Shown: piece by piece, positions 20,677-34,164 of the stretch
Position numbering within the stretch: position 1 is the first letter of the stretch
How the letters are laid out: every line of letters begins with the position of its first letter
NCBI GenBank assembly: GCA_019925795.1
Contig: CM034313.1
Span: 86,707,663 to 86,771,662, forward strand
Reading direction: 5' to 3'
Source: Dendrobium chrysotoxum
Taxonomy: Eukaryota > Streptophyta > Magnoliopsida > Asparagales > Orchidaceae
Length of the DNA: 64,000 bases
Program-made: the position numbers and the translations under genes
The notes under the pieces: generated by a model
What the model saw: the letters and a program-made list of their open reading frames with translations, nothing else
Database searches by the model: none
Told to the model about the DNA's origin: nothing

Positions 20677-22560
20677 TGTTAGAATATTTGCAATAACAGA
20701 GAGATTAATATTTTAATTTTATACCAAGAAGTAGCACACTGACAGATAAGAGGAGAATTACAAGAGACATCGAAGTTTTTTACATGTTAAGCCCTTAAAA
20801 AGAGAAAAATCATTAGATTTGATCCAGTTGAAATAATTCCACAAGTGTCAATCATCAATTATAAATTATGACCTTCCTTATGATTAGAAAAGGAGCTCAT
20901 ATAATATAGTTGACATATATTATATAAAACAAATTTCAAGATGGGGGTTAGAAGGGTGCTCTGGCAATAGAGTGGCCATCAAATTTGATATTTATTTGAT
21001 CATATTCCTTTGAGAAAGGGAGATTAAAGACAAAGAAACCCAGTCTAAGTCATGGTGTTAATTCCATGAATTAGGACTAGTGTTAATGACATGCATCAGT
21101 CTTATGAGTAATGGCGTGCATTGATATCATCGGCGAAGATAGGTGATAAAGTCAGCCATTGCCAATATAGCTAAGGAAAATGAAATTAAAGGATTGTAGT
21201 CAAGTAACAGTGGGATAAGGATAGTTGTCAGAGAATGGTAGTTGGAGGGCTATAGTTGAGGGATGGTGGTCCAAGGATAATATTCAAGTGATGATAGTTA
21301 GAGGACCATAGTATGGATACTATGGTTAGAAGATCGTAATCAAGTGATGGTGGTCAGAGGACCGTAGTTGGGTAATGGTGGTTAGATGATCATAGTTGGA
21401 TGATGGTGATCACATGGTCGTAGTTAGGAAACGGTGGTTGGAGAACCATAATTATGTGATGATATTTGGAGGATTGTAATCAGGAGACATTGGCAAAAAG
21501 GACAAAGTAAGTTAATGGTGGTCAAAGAAACATAATTGGATGATAATGATCTAAACACCGTAGTTAGGCAATAGTGATCAAATGACTATATTAGTCAAGC
21601 AACAGTGGTCAAGGCATTATAGTACAATGATAGTAATTAGATGGTCATATTCAAGCAACAGTGGTCGAACTATCATAGTCAGGCAATAGCAGTCAGATGA
21701 TCATAGTTGAGCATTTTTGATTGGAGGATTGTAATTGGATAGCGATGGTTAAAGGATTGTAATTGGGTGACGCGGATTGGAGGTCTTTAGTTAGGCAATA
21801 GTAGTTTGAAGATAGTAGTGAGTCGATGAAGGTAGAAGGATCATAACTGGCTGATAGTTGTCAAAGAATCATAGTCGAGTAATAGTTGTCAGAGTACTAT
21901 AGTAAAGCGATGTTGGTCGGTGAATTGTAGTTGGGGGAAAGTGGTTGGAGGACTATAGGTTAAAGGATCATAGTTGGGATATTATGGTTTGATGGCTGAA
22001 GTCAAGCTACAGTGATTACAAGATCGTAGTCAGACGATGGTTGTCATAGGATCAAAGTTGGGTGACTGTTAAAGGATTGTTGATGATCAATAATGGTTGG
22101 AGAAAAATAGTCAAGTGATGGTGGTTAAATGAATATATTAAGGTAATAGTGGTCACAAGGCTAGAGGATCGTAACTGGGATATGGTGGTTTGAGGATTAT
22201 AACCGGGAGAGAGTGATAAAAGGTTGTTATTGGGTCATGGTGGTTAGAGGTTCCTAACTATGTGACAATATTTGGAGGACCATATTGAGGTGATGATGGT
22301 CATAGGATCATTACTGGACAATGACAATCAGATGGGCGTACACGGATGATGATGGTCTAAGGATCATAGTAGAGCTAAATTGGTTGGAGGACTGTAGTAG
22401 GGTGAATGTGGCTGGAGGACCATAGCTGGGGAAGGGTGGTTTGAAAATGTTGGTCAGCTAGTGATCATAGAGTTGTAGTCGAGCAATGGTTTGACAATAG
22501 TAGATGGTCCATGGTTTGGCAGCGGCAATTACGTAATGGTCTGATAGTGGTGCTCAGGGG
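20677..22560 (-). mobile_element. Diverged LTR of the gypsy family (copy C) with long minisatellite
   Basis: The left end TGTTAGAATATTTGCAATAA, then GAGATTAATATTT and CACACTGACAGA, aligns with 951 and 48577. From about 21190 to 22560 there is a degenerate tandem array of roughly 28-30-bp units of the type GATGGTGGTCAGAGGACCGT, related to the array in the solo LTR at 48930-50110. The far LTR end is lost, replaced by a Cassandra-like fragment. The peptides it encodes are repeat artefacts. Confidence 0.7.
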
Positions 22561-22583
22561 GTGCTCCTAAATTTTGCAATTCT

Positions 22584-22730
22584 CTAAGCGTGCTACACCT
22601 GGAGCAATTCTGGGATGGGTGACCTACTGAAAAGTTACACCAACAGGACAAAATCGTGAGGCTCTTAGGCCAAAGTGAACAATAGCTTGATAGTTAAGAG
22701 TTTGGGCTGTCACATGATAGCCTGGGCGTT
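22584..22730 (+). mobile_element. Cassandra-like TRIM fragment with 5S-like sequence
   Basis: The stretch TGGGATGGGTGACCTACTG resembles the 5S rRNA C-box region. It is followed by GGCTCTTAGGCCAAAGTG and TTTGGGCTGTCACA, then a degraded TGG-ATC-AGAGC-type primer site (TGATAGCCTGGGCG). Cassandra TRIMs carry 5S sequence in their LTR in just this order. Only the 3' part of one LTR and its PBS are present. Confidence 0.6.
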
Positions 22731-22744
22731 ATATACCCGAGTGC

Positions 22745-23225
22745 CCCAGAGCTGAATGACAGAGAGCAGAGCACCACAACGGTATAGATATTGCGCTACA
22801 GTGGTGCAAGATAGAGACTTGAGCGCTACAATGTCCCAAACTGGCACCGCAACTTTTCGAGACAGACTGGACGGTTTTCTTTCTCGTTTTCTAAAGGGTT
22901 GCGTCCCTTAGAGTTATTTTACTTAGCTTTCTATTGTATTTTCAGTTAGGACAAGTGTGAGAACAGTGCATGTGAGAAGAGAAGTAAGGAGAGAGTAAGA
23001 GAGAAGAGAGATCTGTACTTATTTCTCCTAATTTTCATAGTGAATTTCTTGGTGTGGTGTGGCTCTGTGTTTTTTCTCCCCTATTTTTGGTTTTTCCACG
23101 TTAAATCCTTGTGTCATTTACTTTTCGCTGCTTTACTTTCTTGCTTATTTCATCATTGTGGTGTTTACTCCTCCTCATCTTCCCTATTTTCAATCACCAA
23201 AAGCGCACCACCAATTTTATAACCC
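22745..23225 (+). mobile_element. Copia-type LTR relic
   Basis: Homologous by eye to the reverse complement of 53241-53640. Both contain a GCGCTACAATG/GCGCTGCAACG pair, a purine-rich GAGAAGAGAGAT, then TTTTCATAGTGAATTT, TGGTGTGGCT and a TTTTTCCACGTTAAATCCTT-type end. Such ends are typical of plant copia LTRs. It may be the LTR of the plus-strand pol relic at 24774-25800. Confidence 0.58.
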
Positions 23226-23269
23226 AAAAAATATATAATAATGCTTGCATCAATTGAGTTATCTTTTTA

Positions 23270-24050
23270 GTGCTCGTTCTTTACTTCTTGACTACCCTTT
23301 TTAGAAGTAAAATAATTCTTCTTTATAAACTTTTTCTTCTTATACTAGAAACAAATAGTCTCTTTGAATTTATTTTGAGATTTACTCCTATGACTAGAAG
23401 AGAGCCCTTGCTCATAGGATTTTTTTAAACCTATAATAAAGCTTGAATTGATTTATCACTTCCCTAAAGACTTGAAATCATCTCTTTTTTAAAAGAAGTG
23501 AATTATTGACATCCTCTCAGCTTATTATAACATGATCATATAATATGGTATCTCGAAATTGCTTGAAAGAGAGAGAAAAAGAGCATAATCATGATAAAGC
23601 TTGATCTTTATCATCAACAATCACATCAATATTCCTCAAATCTCAAATGATGGAATTAAACTCATTCAAATATGCTTTAATAGGCATGCATTCCTATATT
23701 TGTAGTAAATAGAGTCTTTGCTTCTTATGAAGTTTATTGGAGAGGCATTCGATCATGTCCAAAGACTCTAGTTAAAGCCATAACACCTTTTGCACTTATC
23801 TCTTCTAAGACCTTATACGCTAGATACAATTGAATCGCCAAAAATACCTTCTCATCCATCTCTATCTTATCTTTTTCACTCATGATTTCAAGCATCTTTG
23901 CTATGCCTCATGAGTGTTATTACAAGTCCAAATTGGATAAGTACATCACACATCTTGGCTATCCAAAAGCTAAAACTATTTGAGCCATTAAACTTCTTAA
24001 TCTCAAAATTTATGGCGATCGAACTTTTCATAACCTCACTCTTATATCAA
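23270..24050 (-). pseudogene. Copia Gag relic with primer-binding site
   Basis: The minus strand from about 24035 reads MKSSIAINFEIKKFNGSNSF and SFWIAKMCDVLIQFGL, the start of a plant copia Gag (UBN2 type). Scattered matches to the rest of that Gag follow, with several stops. At 24038-24050 the minus strand reads TTGATATAAGAGT, a worn form of TTGGTATCAGAGC. The fragment is old and non-coding. Confidence 0.7.
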
Positions 24051-24620
24051 TTTTTAGGAGAGAGAATACTATAAACTTAAAACCAAGCATAATGAACCAC
24101 AAAGTAACTTCAAAAAAGATCAAGAACAAAAGAGAACACCAAAATTTACATTATTCATCTTAAACAAGCTTATGTCTATGACCACATACAGAGTAAATAA
24201 TCTACTAAGCTTCAAAAGAGATACACGAGAATTAGACTTCATACAAAATTAGATATAATCATAAAGATACCACTATGTTTAGTTGAGACTTCTTCTCGAA
24301 GAAGCTGAAAAATTCCACTTGCAAACACCCAAAAGATTTCTTTCTTTGATAACACCCCTCTTCTCTCTTCCTCTTCTCTCCTCTCTTTGTTAATTCTTGT
24401 TATGGGATGCTTTATCATAATATAACCATTTCTTTATATAGTGATTAAATATGATATATAGCAAATTTGAATTTAATGAAGTTTGACTTTGACAGTCACC
24501 ATCTTGAAAAATCAAATATGAATTGAGTTATGTAGCCCCAATCTTTAAAAAAATTAAATTATGTAACCATCATCTTTAAAAATTAAGTGTGAATGTATCT
24601 TAAGTTAATAGACATCAATT
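24051..24620 (-). mobile_element. Probable LTR of the copia Gag relic
   Basis: Located directly upstream of the worn PBS on the minus strand. It contains a GAGAGGAGAGAAGAGGAAGAG leader-like purine stretch and a TATATAAAG TATA-like box near 24434-24442. The outer boundary is not defined. Confidence 0.42.
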
Positions 24621-24773
24621 TTAACCAAGTCTTATTCCACATAATTAATAAAATTTTGACTCCCTACTTAAACAGATGCATCTCTGGCATTAGATGGATA
24701 TGAAAGTTCATAGATTTTAATAGTTTGAGTTTAATCCTGAGAAGGAATAGTACTTGATTCGGGTTGCTTACCT

Positions 24774-25800
24774 CACATGACACCAAATAAGGGATAGCTT
24801 GAGTCTTATGCTGAGCAAACTGGTGGAATGGCTTTGCTTGGAAACAATGAGCCTTACAGTGCCAAAATTTTTAGTTCAATCAAATTGGAAGTGGCTTATG
24901 GAATAGAAAGAGTGATCTATGATGTCAGTTATGTTCCTGAACCAAAATGAAATTTGTTATCCTTAAGTATAGTAGATCTCAGAAGGAGATTTTTTTAAGC
25001 TAAAAAATGGTGTTTTAAAGATCTCGAAAGCCTCACTAATTCTATGAAAGAGTTAGGAGAAATGGACAGTGTATCTTATTTTGGAAGCACAATTAAGGGT
25101 TGCTCCCTTGCTTTGTGGAGAAGGTAAAACATGATATGATTACAGCATGTAGAGATACATCTCAGATTGAAGCTTTAAAATTCAGCTGGGTTATGAATTT
25201 GAAATGAGATCAATGGGACTTGCTAAGAAGATTATGGGTGATGATATTTTGAGAGAATGATAAGAATATGTTGTTTCTTTCTCGAAAGGATTATTTGGTG
25301 AAGGCGTTTAATAGATTTGGGATGAGTAATTTTAAACCAATCTTAACACCACTGGGACAAAACTTCAAGCATACAATGAATCAGGACCCCATATATGAGG
25401 AAGAAGTGAAAAATATGGAGAGAATTCTATATTGTTGAGGTATCTGTAATCGCTATATATTCTGCTTATATCCTGGTTTTCCAGCTAAAACCTTCATTTA
25501 CCGCTGAAGTGGTTGAGTAGTTGGGCATCAATCAGGAGAAGTTTGTAATCTGTAGTGATAGAGTGCTATATATCAGAGTAAGAATCAAGTTTTTCATAAT
25601 AAAACTGAACATATTTGTCTAAATTTTATCTTTTGTTACATCTAAGCATATAATTGTGAAGTTATAATTTTTTACAGATCTGATTTTGATAGGAGCAGTG
25701 ACTATGCAGAAGATTGAAACTGAAGGCAATCCAACAGCTACAAGTGCTTAAGGTTGTCTCTAATAGTAAGTTTAAGCACGGCCTAAATTAAAAAATAGTT
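24774..25800 (+). pseudogene. Copia pol relic: protease, RT and RNase H pieces
   Basis: The plus strand gives HMTPNKG, QTGGMALLGNNEPYSAKIFS and RVIYDVSYVPEPK (protease to pre-integrase). After a large internal deletion come RT thumb-like SMGLAKKIMGDDILRE and FGMSNFKPILTPLGQNF, then a worn RNase H segment (about 25490-25680) and a terminal TMQKIETEGNPTATSA block. Stops and frameshifts are many. It is a plus-strand element, opposite to the Gag relic at 23270-24050. Confidence 0.72.
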
Positions 25801-25904
25801 AAAAACATGGAGAAAGCTCTTCGTAGTGAAGATCTGTAACACACTGTTAATTTTAATTCAAGATGGAGAATTATTAGTTTTTGTTCTCTTATAGGTCAAT
25901 TGGA

Positions 25905-26029
25905 GGAGAGATTATTATGTGCGGTGTCCGAACCGTCCAGAGAAGAATCCGGACACGCCACATCACCCGGATGCACCGGGCCCGAGTGAGTGGCGCGGCG
26001 AATCCGGACGCCGCACATAATAATTTTCC
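25905..26029. mobile_element. hAT-type MITE, GTGCGG family (well preserved)
   Basis: A 125-bp fold-back. Ends GGAGAGATTATTATGTGCGG and CCGCACATAATAATTTTCC are inverted, with a perfect 8-bp duplication CAATTGGA at 25897-25904 and 26030-26037. The GC-rich centre contains CCACATCACCCGGATG. It has no coding capacity. Confidence 0.85.
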
Positions 26030-26037
26030 CAATTGGA

Positions 26038-26560
26038 CTAAGTTGGTTGCATGTTAACTGCCAAACTATGTAGTATATAAATAACTGGGATTGTTAGTTT
26101 TTGGACATACTGACAAAATAAACTTATGTTGTTTCTATTATGCTTATTTTCCTCTTTTATAGCCTCTTTTCCTTCTTGTTTTCTTGTTGGAAAAACTAAT
26201 TACAGATTCTGTGACAAAATATTGTTATTTCTTTGTATGTTGTTCCAATAGAGTTTAAACATTTCTCAATTCTTCTCTTATCAGCAGATGTTAATTGTAA
26301 AGAACTATTTGAAGTGTATTCTCATTTGAGGTGGTATTTCTACAAAATCATTCAAAAAACATGTTCAAGTATAATAATGGTGAAATGACAAAGAGATGAC
26401 GCTAACATTCAAGTTAGGTGGTATTCTGAAACAAAATTACTCAATCTCAACACAAACTTTGAAGAATAAACTATACAGACAAAATCTTTCTTGAGGGCAT
26501 ATTTTGAGTTTCCTGAGTGTGATCAATCAAACATTTTGAGATCTTTAAGCTACTTGTCAA
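26038..26560. other. Spacer left of the giant LTR element
   Basis: AT-rich DNA with no recognisable gene. It ends in GTCAA (26556-26560), the left target-site copy of the giant element. Confidence 0.5.
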
Positions 26561-29500
26561 TGTGGGTCTCCGAAAGGATTCTGCTTGTGTGGAACAGAAT
26601 ACAAAGGGTACGACCGCACTATCCCGTAGGACAAAACGATCGTAGGCCTTTACACTCTACCCAAGCAGGCCAATGGAAGAGCAGATGGAGTCATACATAC
26701 GATTAGCCATAGAGGATAGCGGCTTTCGCCTACACACCTCGATAGATAATAATATATATGACCCAAAAGGTCACGAGATTTCCCCCATTCGATACATCAG
26801 CTCGAATGGGGTTTATTTGATGTGGGGATCAGTCTTCCACGGGCGCAAGCCCCCGTGGTTAATTACATCTTAGACCTTGGCCTAAGAAAACTCTCGATTA
26901 AGAATAATGTATTATTCTCTTCTTAATTTGGTGCTCTGAGAAAGTTCCTAAGTTATATTCCAAGAGGATAAACTCTTCTCTTTACCCTTAATGATGATTA
27001 GAATTTTCAGATGAGTAAAGATATGATTAAAGTTTTGAGTTTAGAAGATCAAAAATCAGATTACTATCCTAAGAGAAATGACAGACTCAGAATTCATCAA
27101 AGATGAAAAGAAACACATTGAGGGGTGTACAATCCGGGCTTATGCTTGCCTGGAGTGAGCTGCCAGCTAACATCCTAAACACAATCAATCGCCCTACATG
27201 TATGTAAGATAAGGAGGCTCTATCCTAAGGAATCAAAAATTTTTAGTTCAGAGGTTTAAATCAGGGACTCTGTAATATGCAAACAAATCTATCTAGCGCC
27301 ATATATGATGCATGAGACGGGTGCATAAGTGAAAGTGTTCTAAAGATTACTAAGAGACAATGTGACATTTTTATTTGAAAAAAAAAATGCTAATGCAATG
27401 CATGTACGTAGATGGAGTGCACTATGGAGTAAAGTGTATAAGAATGCATGCATGACATTCAGAGTACAGAAAATAAATAAATAAACACACCAAGGATACC
27501 CTCCAGACAAGGTATCCTCATCACATCACAATAGAAAATCATCCTAGCGGTGCCCACTTCGTGTGGGAAAACAACGATGCACATGACACAAGTAGGTGGC
27601 CTACACTACAGGCCTAAATGACCCTAATGGTCTCTAAGGCTCACAGAAGGTGGGGGGTATCATACACAAAACCAAGAGAAAATGGAACATCCTAACGGTG
27701 CCCACTTCGTGTGGGAAAACAACGGTGCCCATGGCACAAATAGGTGGGCCTACACTACAGGCCTAAGGTGACCAGAAGGGTCTCTAGGGCTCACAGAAGG
27801 GGGCAAGCTTTGGCCTATAGGGCCAAAGCTTCGTTAGTGCACTAACCTATGGCCAACTACCTAAATATGCTAGAATATATATTAAATTAAAAGCTACTAA
27901 CAAGATGTGTGTGGAGTGTAGCAGTTTCGGTATGTAATTAGAAATTTTTCTTTACAAGTTGCAGAAATTATACCTGACCGTGGCGCAGCCACTTAAAAAA
28001 AATTCCAAGCAAGTGAGCTATTCACTGATTACCAATCCTGCAAGACTTGTGGCGCAGCCACTTAAGAGCTTTAAGCTAGCAATTTGTTCACTGATTCTTG
28101 ATCATGCCTGACCCAATGTACCTCGCAAGACAAAATGAAAGGAAAATACACAAATGAGCGTAGATGCCATTCAGAAAATAAATGTATGTAAATAAAAATG
28201 TGACTAACAACAGATTTAATATTCATATTTGCAAAACATACACATGTTATTGCTAAAACATAAAACAGTGCAGGAGTTTTCTAACTTGGCGGGAGTAATT
28301 GCCATCAAATAATAAAACACAAAACATCGGCCTAACCTAGAACTGGAAGTCGTGTCCTAACAAACAAGCCTAGGTGTGTGTAACAAGCTGTGTGATTTCG
28401 GGTATGTCCTATGTAGGATAGTTTAGCTAAAGTTGTTTGTAATTTGATTTGTTGAAGGTAAAGGGATGCTTTAATTTAAATATAAATATTAATGTCTTAG
28501 GATTAATTTTAAAGATTTTATCTTAGTGTTTGATTGATTACTACCTTTGTTGCTCACCGAGGCCGTGAGGTTTATTTCACCCTCCTTGGGGCTAACTTAA
28601 TAGCCTCGTAGGCCTGGGTTACCTAGTAGTAACCAATTTTGTTGAATTATTTTAGTTTGTTATAAATTAAAAGAAAAGTAGATTAAGCAATCTATTATTG
28701 GTTAAGGGAGATTTTGTTGGTTGATTATTAATTAATTAAGGCACAACAAACCTAGGAAAATGTGTCGCTAAGTTTATGTTTTGATGTCTCTATCCTATAA
28801 GGAGCATGCACCCTAAGTCTATGTTATCTAAGACTCGATTCTTAATTTTTGTCCCTAGGTGTCACTAATGTTATAGGGGATAAAAGGAAGTTCTTTTCTA
28901 ACCCTTTGGATATCCATACATATATCAATAAACTTAAGAATCTATGAATAAAATAAGATAGTAAGTAGAATAGCAGTAGAGAGGAGAGAAGTAAAGAGAA
29001 AGACAATAAAATGTCAAAAGGAAGGAATGGAAATCAAAAATGATAAAAGGAATGTAGGCGTTTTATTATTGGGCATACCCCTTTGAAGTCAAGTATGCCT
29101 CTAAAACGACCTTCACCCCAATTCGATACAATACGAATAGAGGAGAAGGTGTTTTGGCGCCCTTTGCTGTCCCCACGTTCCAAACAAAGCACCCAAAAAA
29201 ATCCGACTCAATAACTTACACTATATCCTATACGAAACCCAAAGTGGTAAAGGGGAAAGACAAGCTCCCAAAACTAAAACATAAACAAGCAACTTTCATT
29301 TCACATTCAATCCAAACTCAACTTTAGAAATAAATACTAACAAGAGAGACAATTCATACACTAAACATCACTTCATTCTAAAAAAAGAAAAGACACTAGA
29401 GAGCTCTTATAAATACCACTTTATCCCAAAAAGAACTTAAATAATCTCCAACACAAAACCATGCATGGAAATAATGTCAATCCCAAGGTAAAAATTGTAA

Positions 29501-32500
29501 AACTTCATAAGCAAAGTGACCCAAATTCTCTCCATAAGAAATCCATAAAAAGTCTTTTCTGACACAAAACAATTGAGTGCTTTTATTTTGGTGTGGGGTA
29601 AATCCATGAAAAAAAATATCCAACAGGAAAAGTTCGTAAAACTTGCCATTATAAAGCATTCATAAAGCATATCACAAAACTTCTTAGTACAAAACAATTC
29701 ACAAAGTTTTTCATGAAGCTTCCAACACTCACAAAATACTCCTAAGTAAACACTTACTTTTCCATGCAAATGCAAAGGAATATACTATCACGCTTCTTCT
29801 ACAAAACATAGCATCAAGCAATACAAATCACCTTCCAAAAGGAAACTCACAATACCAAGTTACCAACAGAACATAGGGAGATGCTTTTAAATTCACAAAT
29901 GAAGCTTTGAACATACATCAAACCATTTCTTACACTTCTACTATAGTTATGAGAATGAGGATTATATTTTTTTATGCCCAACAGCGAAGCGGTTCTTTAA
30001 ATAAACCACTTACCAACATATTTCATTCCCAAAGTGAACATGCAACATGAAATAATGCAAGATAGCCTTCTCAGGACTCATGATCACTAAAAGACCAAAA
30101 GGAATGTTGGAGACCAGACTTTAGAATTCATAGATGATGTCTTAAACAAATACCAAATTTTCCTTCATATTCCCACCAAAGCTATCTTAACAAAACTATA
30201 CATGTATAAAGATGAAAACCCAAGTTATATTTCTCCAGATCAAGCAACAAATAAATAATTTATGTGATGTTGAATCTCAACTTAATTGCAATTATGAGAA
30301 AGAGTTCTGATGTAAATTTATCCTCCAAAGCTCAAGAGACATTTACACATAATTGGCCACATGCTTCTCACACAAAGCTCAAACAAATAAAGAGAGATCT
30401 AGATATGCCCATGTTCCAACCCAACAATATCATCTAAATGGAATCCAAAAGCTAAAAAGGGCAATTCAAAAAAAACATTTTCATTCTTTCCAAGAACTTG
30501 AGAGATCATTCTAACCACTTCAACAAAATATTAAATTTATCTTAAACAAAATTCTTATCTGAAACGCAAGGCACTATGGTAACATTTCAACACAAGTGCC
30601 CACAACTTCTTTCCAAAATATTTCGTGAAAGCCTTACTAATGCTTACCGTTGAGAAAGAAAACTCATGGGTACTCCTTCACAAACTTCCAACCTCCACAT
30701 TATATGCCATCAAGTCTTTAAGAGAGTATCTAATAAAGGAAACTTGTAAACTCACTTTTGTCTCAAATATGCCATGCTTTGCCAAACATATATATATAAC
30801 CAACGATACATTCTAATGAAATGCCTTAACTGTCCGACACAATGTTAAATTGACTCCATGCTAAACTTTTATTCGAAGCATGAGATATGACAGATTTCCA
30901 ACGTGCATTGGATTACAAGGCTTTCCAACATAAAGTAAATATGAGAAATTTCTAACATAGAGCTAATCTTAGAATTTTCTATCACAAAACGCTTTGCAAC
31001 AACTATCAAAGTTCACCAACAAATTTCTGATATAAAGCAACTCTTAGAGCTTAACAACAGATTTCCAACCTTCTCATTACATGCCATTGAGAATCCAAAG
31101 TTTTAATTCAAATTTGTAAACATGCCTTTTGTGCCAAACATACAGAAAATATGCTTTGGAAGATGATAAGTAAAGCTTTTGAACATAAAGTAAAACCATA
31201 TAAAATACTCCCAATCATCTCACATGGCTTTCATTACAAGAGACTACACAGGTATATGACAATTCTACAAAAGATTTCAAATCCACTCTCAAACATCTCA
31301 AAATATTTCTCAGTATGTAAGAACCCTTGTATAAGATCTATGAGTGTTCATGATTTAAATAAACTCACTTTTGAACCCAACATTATCGCCAAGTATTGAT
31401 TGAGAGGGGAAGGGAGACTTGATAAAACCTTGTTTCTTGCAAGTTTTCAAGACAACAATCCAACAATTCAACACAAGATCGAATTGACCCCATGCCAAAC
31501 ATGTATTTTGAAACGAGAGATATATGAAAGCTTTTCTCTATGGAAATAAATCTAAAAAAAAAAGAAACTAACACCACCATAAGAAATAATATTCCATCAT
31601 GACGATCATGTGTTATGATAATTTAAACCTATCATTAACCCAAATTTAAAGAAAGACCTCAACAAAATTTGTTATGAACATCAATAGCTAGAGAGAATTA
31701 AACACTTCATTAAAGGGATCTTGAAGGAAAACCTAGCAAGTGTAGTTATGCCTAACCTCATAATAATAAAGAAGAGAGACAACATGAATAGAAATCTTTA
31801 CATCTCCAGATGAGCTCACCAAATATTTGGTTCAAAGACTTATCATGCAAACTTAAACTTTATGAGTCACCCACCAAACATCACAACTCCTTTTCTATGG
31901 AATTTCATCAAACACTTGATATGCTATGTTTATGAGATTATGTAAAGCAAGTTAGCATGAAAATTTAATTTACACACCTACTTGATTGAACTCACTCAAC
32001 CAATCTACACAAGATTCCTAATGATTCATGTAATATAAGACACGTATGCATATATATAGAAAGGAGAACCAAAAGAATTTCATTCTTCAGATTTTTGCAA
32101 AGAATCCAAGCAATATTACTCTTTTCATCATTTTTTTTGTTTTGAAACTGACATGAAGGAGTGGGAAAGTGGAGAAGGTGGAGAAGATCATGTGGAAGGA
32201 AGGAGAGAAAAATCTGTAGGAAAGAGGGAGTGAGGTAGAGAATAAAGGGAAGAAGAAGAAGAAGAAGAAGAAGAAGAAGAGAAAAGGAAGAAGAAGATGA
32301 GGAAGAATAAGAAGAAAAGAAGAAGAAGAAGAAATGGAGAAGGTTACCTGTACATGAGAGCGGCAAAAGGAGGCGTGGGCTGCAGTCGTGTAGGAAGGGA
32401 GGTTCTCCTTGTCCGGTTCAAGGGATGGAGCGACGGAGGCAAGGGGGGACTTTGATCTTCTTGGCTTGCGAATGGGGGAGAGATGGGGACGTCGGATCTT

Positions 32501-33189
32501 GTCCGACCTAAAGGAGACGGAGGGAGAGCGGGAGCTTCGCCTGGAGCGAGGAGGCCAAGAGAGAAAGAGGGAGTTTTTACTCCCTGGAGCAGGTTCGAAC
32601 CGAAGAGAGACGGAGAGAGGCGGGGGTCGCAGCCTCTAGTTAGGGTTCGCCAATAGCAGCCGCGAGAGGATCCTCTCGAATGGGGGGAAAGCCAGAGGGT
32701 TATTCCTCGGGAGAGTTGCGAGAGCCTCTGCTGCCCCGCCTTCTCGATCCCCCCCTACGAAAAAAAGTCTGCCTCTATCCTCCAGTGGGAAGCTCACGCG
32801 ACTGAACTCGAGGACAACAGCAGGTTTAGGAATTCGATCGAACTGGAGCCGTTGGATCCAGTTCTTGATTTAGGAACAAGATTCAAACTATTACGAAAGT
32901 CAAATGGGCCTAAATAGAAATTAATCCAACCTGATTTGGGCTAAACCTGGCTCAAACTAAATCAATTTGGGTTTACTCGGGCTTAATCAATTTAATTAAA
33001 TAAAATCAAACTCAAATTGCAATTGATTTGGATTAGATTGACCTCGTCGCAATCAAAACAAACCACGCGGGCTAATCGAACGTGGTCGAGTCTAATTCGA
33101 CTCAATTCGAGTCGATTCGAGCTCGACGGGGCCCGATCAACTTGATCGAACATGCTCGAGAGAAAATTAAGACAAAAACGAGGTCAACA
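26561..33189 (-). repeat. 3' LTR of the giant element
   Basis: The left copy of the LTR. It is rich in perfect inverted repeats, for example arms at 26783-26792/26802-26811, 27494-27500/27511-27517 and 27805-27815/27821-27831, and the 16-bp palindrome CGAGAGGATCCTCTCG at 32663-32678. A GAA-rich microsatellite lies at about 32250-32340. The 29400-31600 part consists of degenerate units containing TTTCCAACA and CAAAGC words. The 112-codon minus-strand frame at 29437-29775 is repeated in the other LTR but matches nothing I know, and I do not call it a gene. Confidence 0.93.
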
Positions 33190-33288
33190 AACACAACCCC
33201 AACAGGTGCGGTGAATGATAAGTGAACCGTACGTGTTGGTGTTGACCTCCTTAACCCTAAGAAGGTACAACCCAACAACCAACGAATG

Positions 33289-33363
33289 AGACTCACTAGG
33301 AAGATGCAACCCTAGACTCACTAGGAAGATGCAACCCTAGACTCACTAGGAAGATGCAATCCT
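33289..33363. repeat. Short tandem repeat, 25 bp x 3
   Basis: Three near-perfect copies of a 25-bp unit beginning GACTCACTAGGAAGATGCAA, just inside the element interior. Confidence 0.85.
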
Positions 33364-33369
33364 ACAACC

Positions 33370-34135
33370 AACTAATAGGAATTGAGAAACATACAATCAC
33401 ACAATAATCATACAAAAAGTATCCCACCATGCTATGATCACACAATCACACAATGCTCATGCAACCATTAATCAATCACATAATCATTCAATCAAACAAA
33501 CACACCACTAAATTACAACATTATATAATTAGGCAAACATCACGCAACCACGTTACATTCAACTAATCATATAGCAATAATTTGGTAATATCTCAATCAT
33601 GCGATCACATAATAACTACACAACCATATGATGACTATGCAATAATCATCCAATCGCACCAAATCACATACTAACAAGTAAGTGATCATACAATAATCAC
33701 ACAACGATCATAAAATTATACAATGATCATACGATAATGCAACTATCATTGAATCATGCAACGATCATATGACCATGCAACAAACCCAAATATTCAACAA
33801 TCACTCAATCATACAACAAGCGATCCAACATATAATGATTATCCCACGATCATCTAATCATCACTCAAGAAGGCATAAATCACATACATGCGATAATCAT
33901 CCAAACATATAACGATTATCAAATCATGCCATAACCATCTAATCAAATAACAATCACTAAATTACATAACAACCATATAATCATGCAGTGATCACACAAT
34001 AATGACATAATCACACAAGCATATAGCGACCAATTAGTCATGCAATGAGCACACCACAATCACACAATTATGCAATGACCACACACTCATTCAATCAACC
34101 ACGCAGACATGCAATGCTCACACAATCATGCAAGC
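33370..34135. repeat. Degenerate ACAATCATA-type low-complexity tract
   Basis: About 770 bp of irregular words such as ACAATCATAC, CACACAATCA and CAACGATCAT. The period is loose, it has no coding potential, and it is probably a decayed tandem array. Confidence 0.65.
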
Positions 34136-34164
34136 ATGGTGGGACAAAAGAGAGAAAGAAACCC

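Noticed and set aside
29437..29775. 112-codon frame repeated in both giant LTRs (also at 41834-42172)
   Set aside because: Identity follows from LTR identity. The peptide has no known motif and sits in degenerate repeat sequence, so I do not call it a gene.
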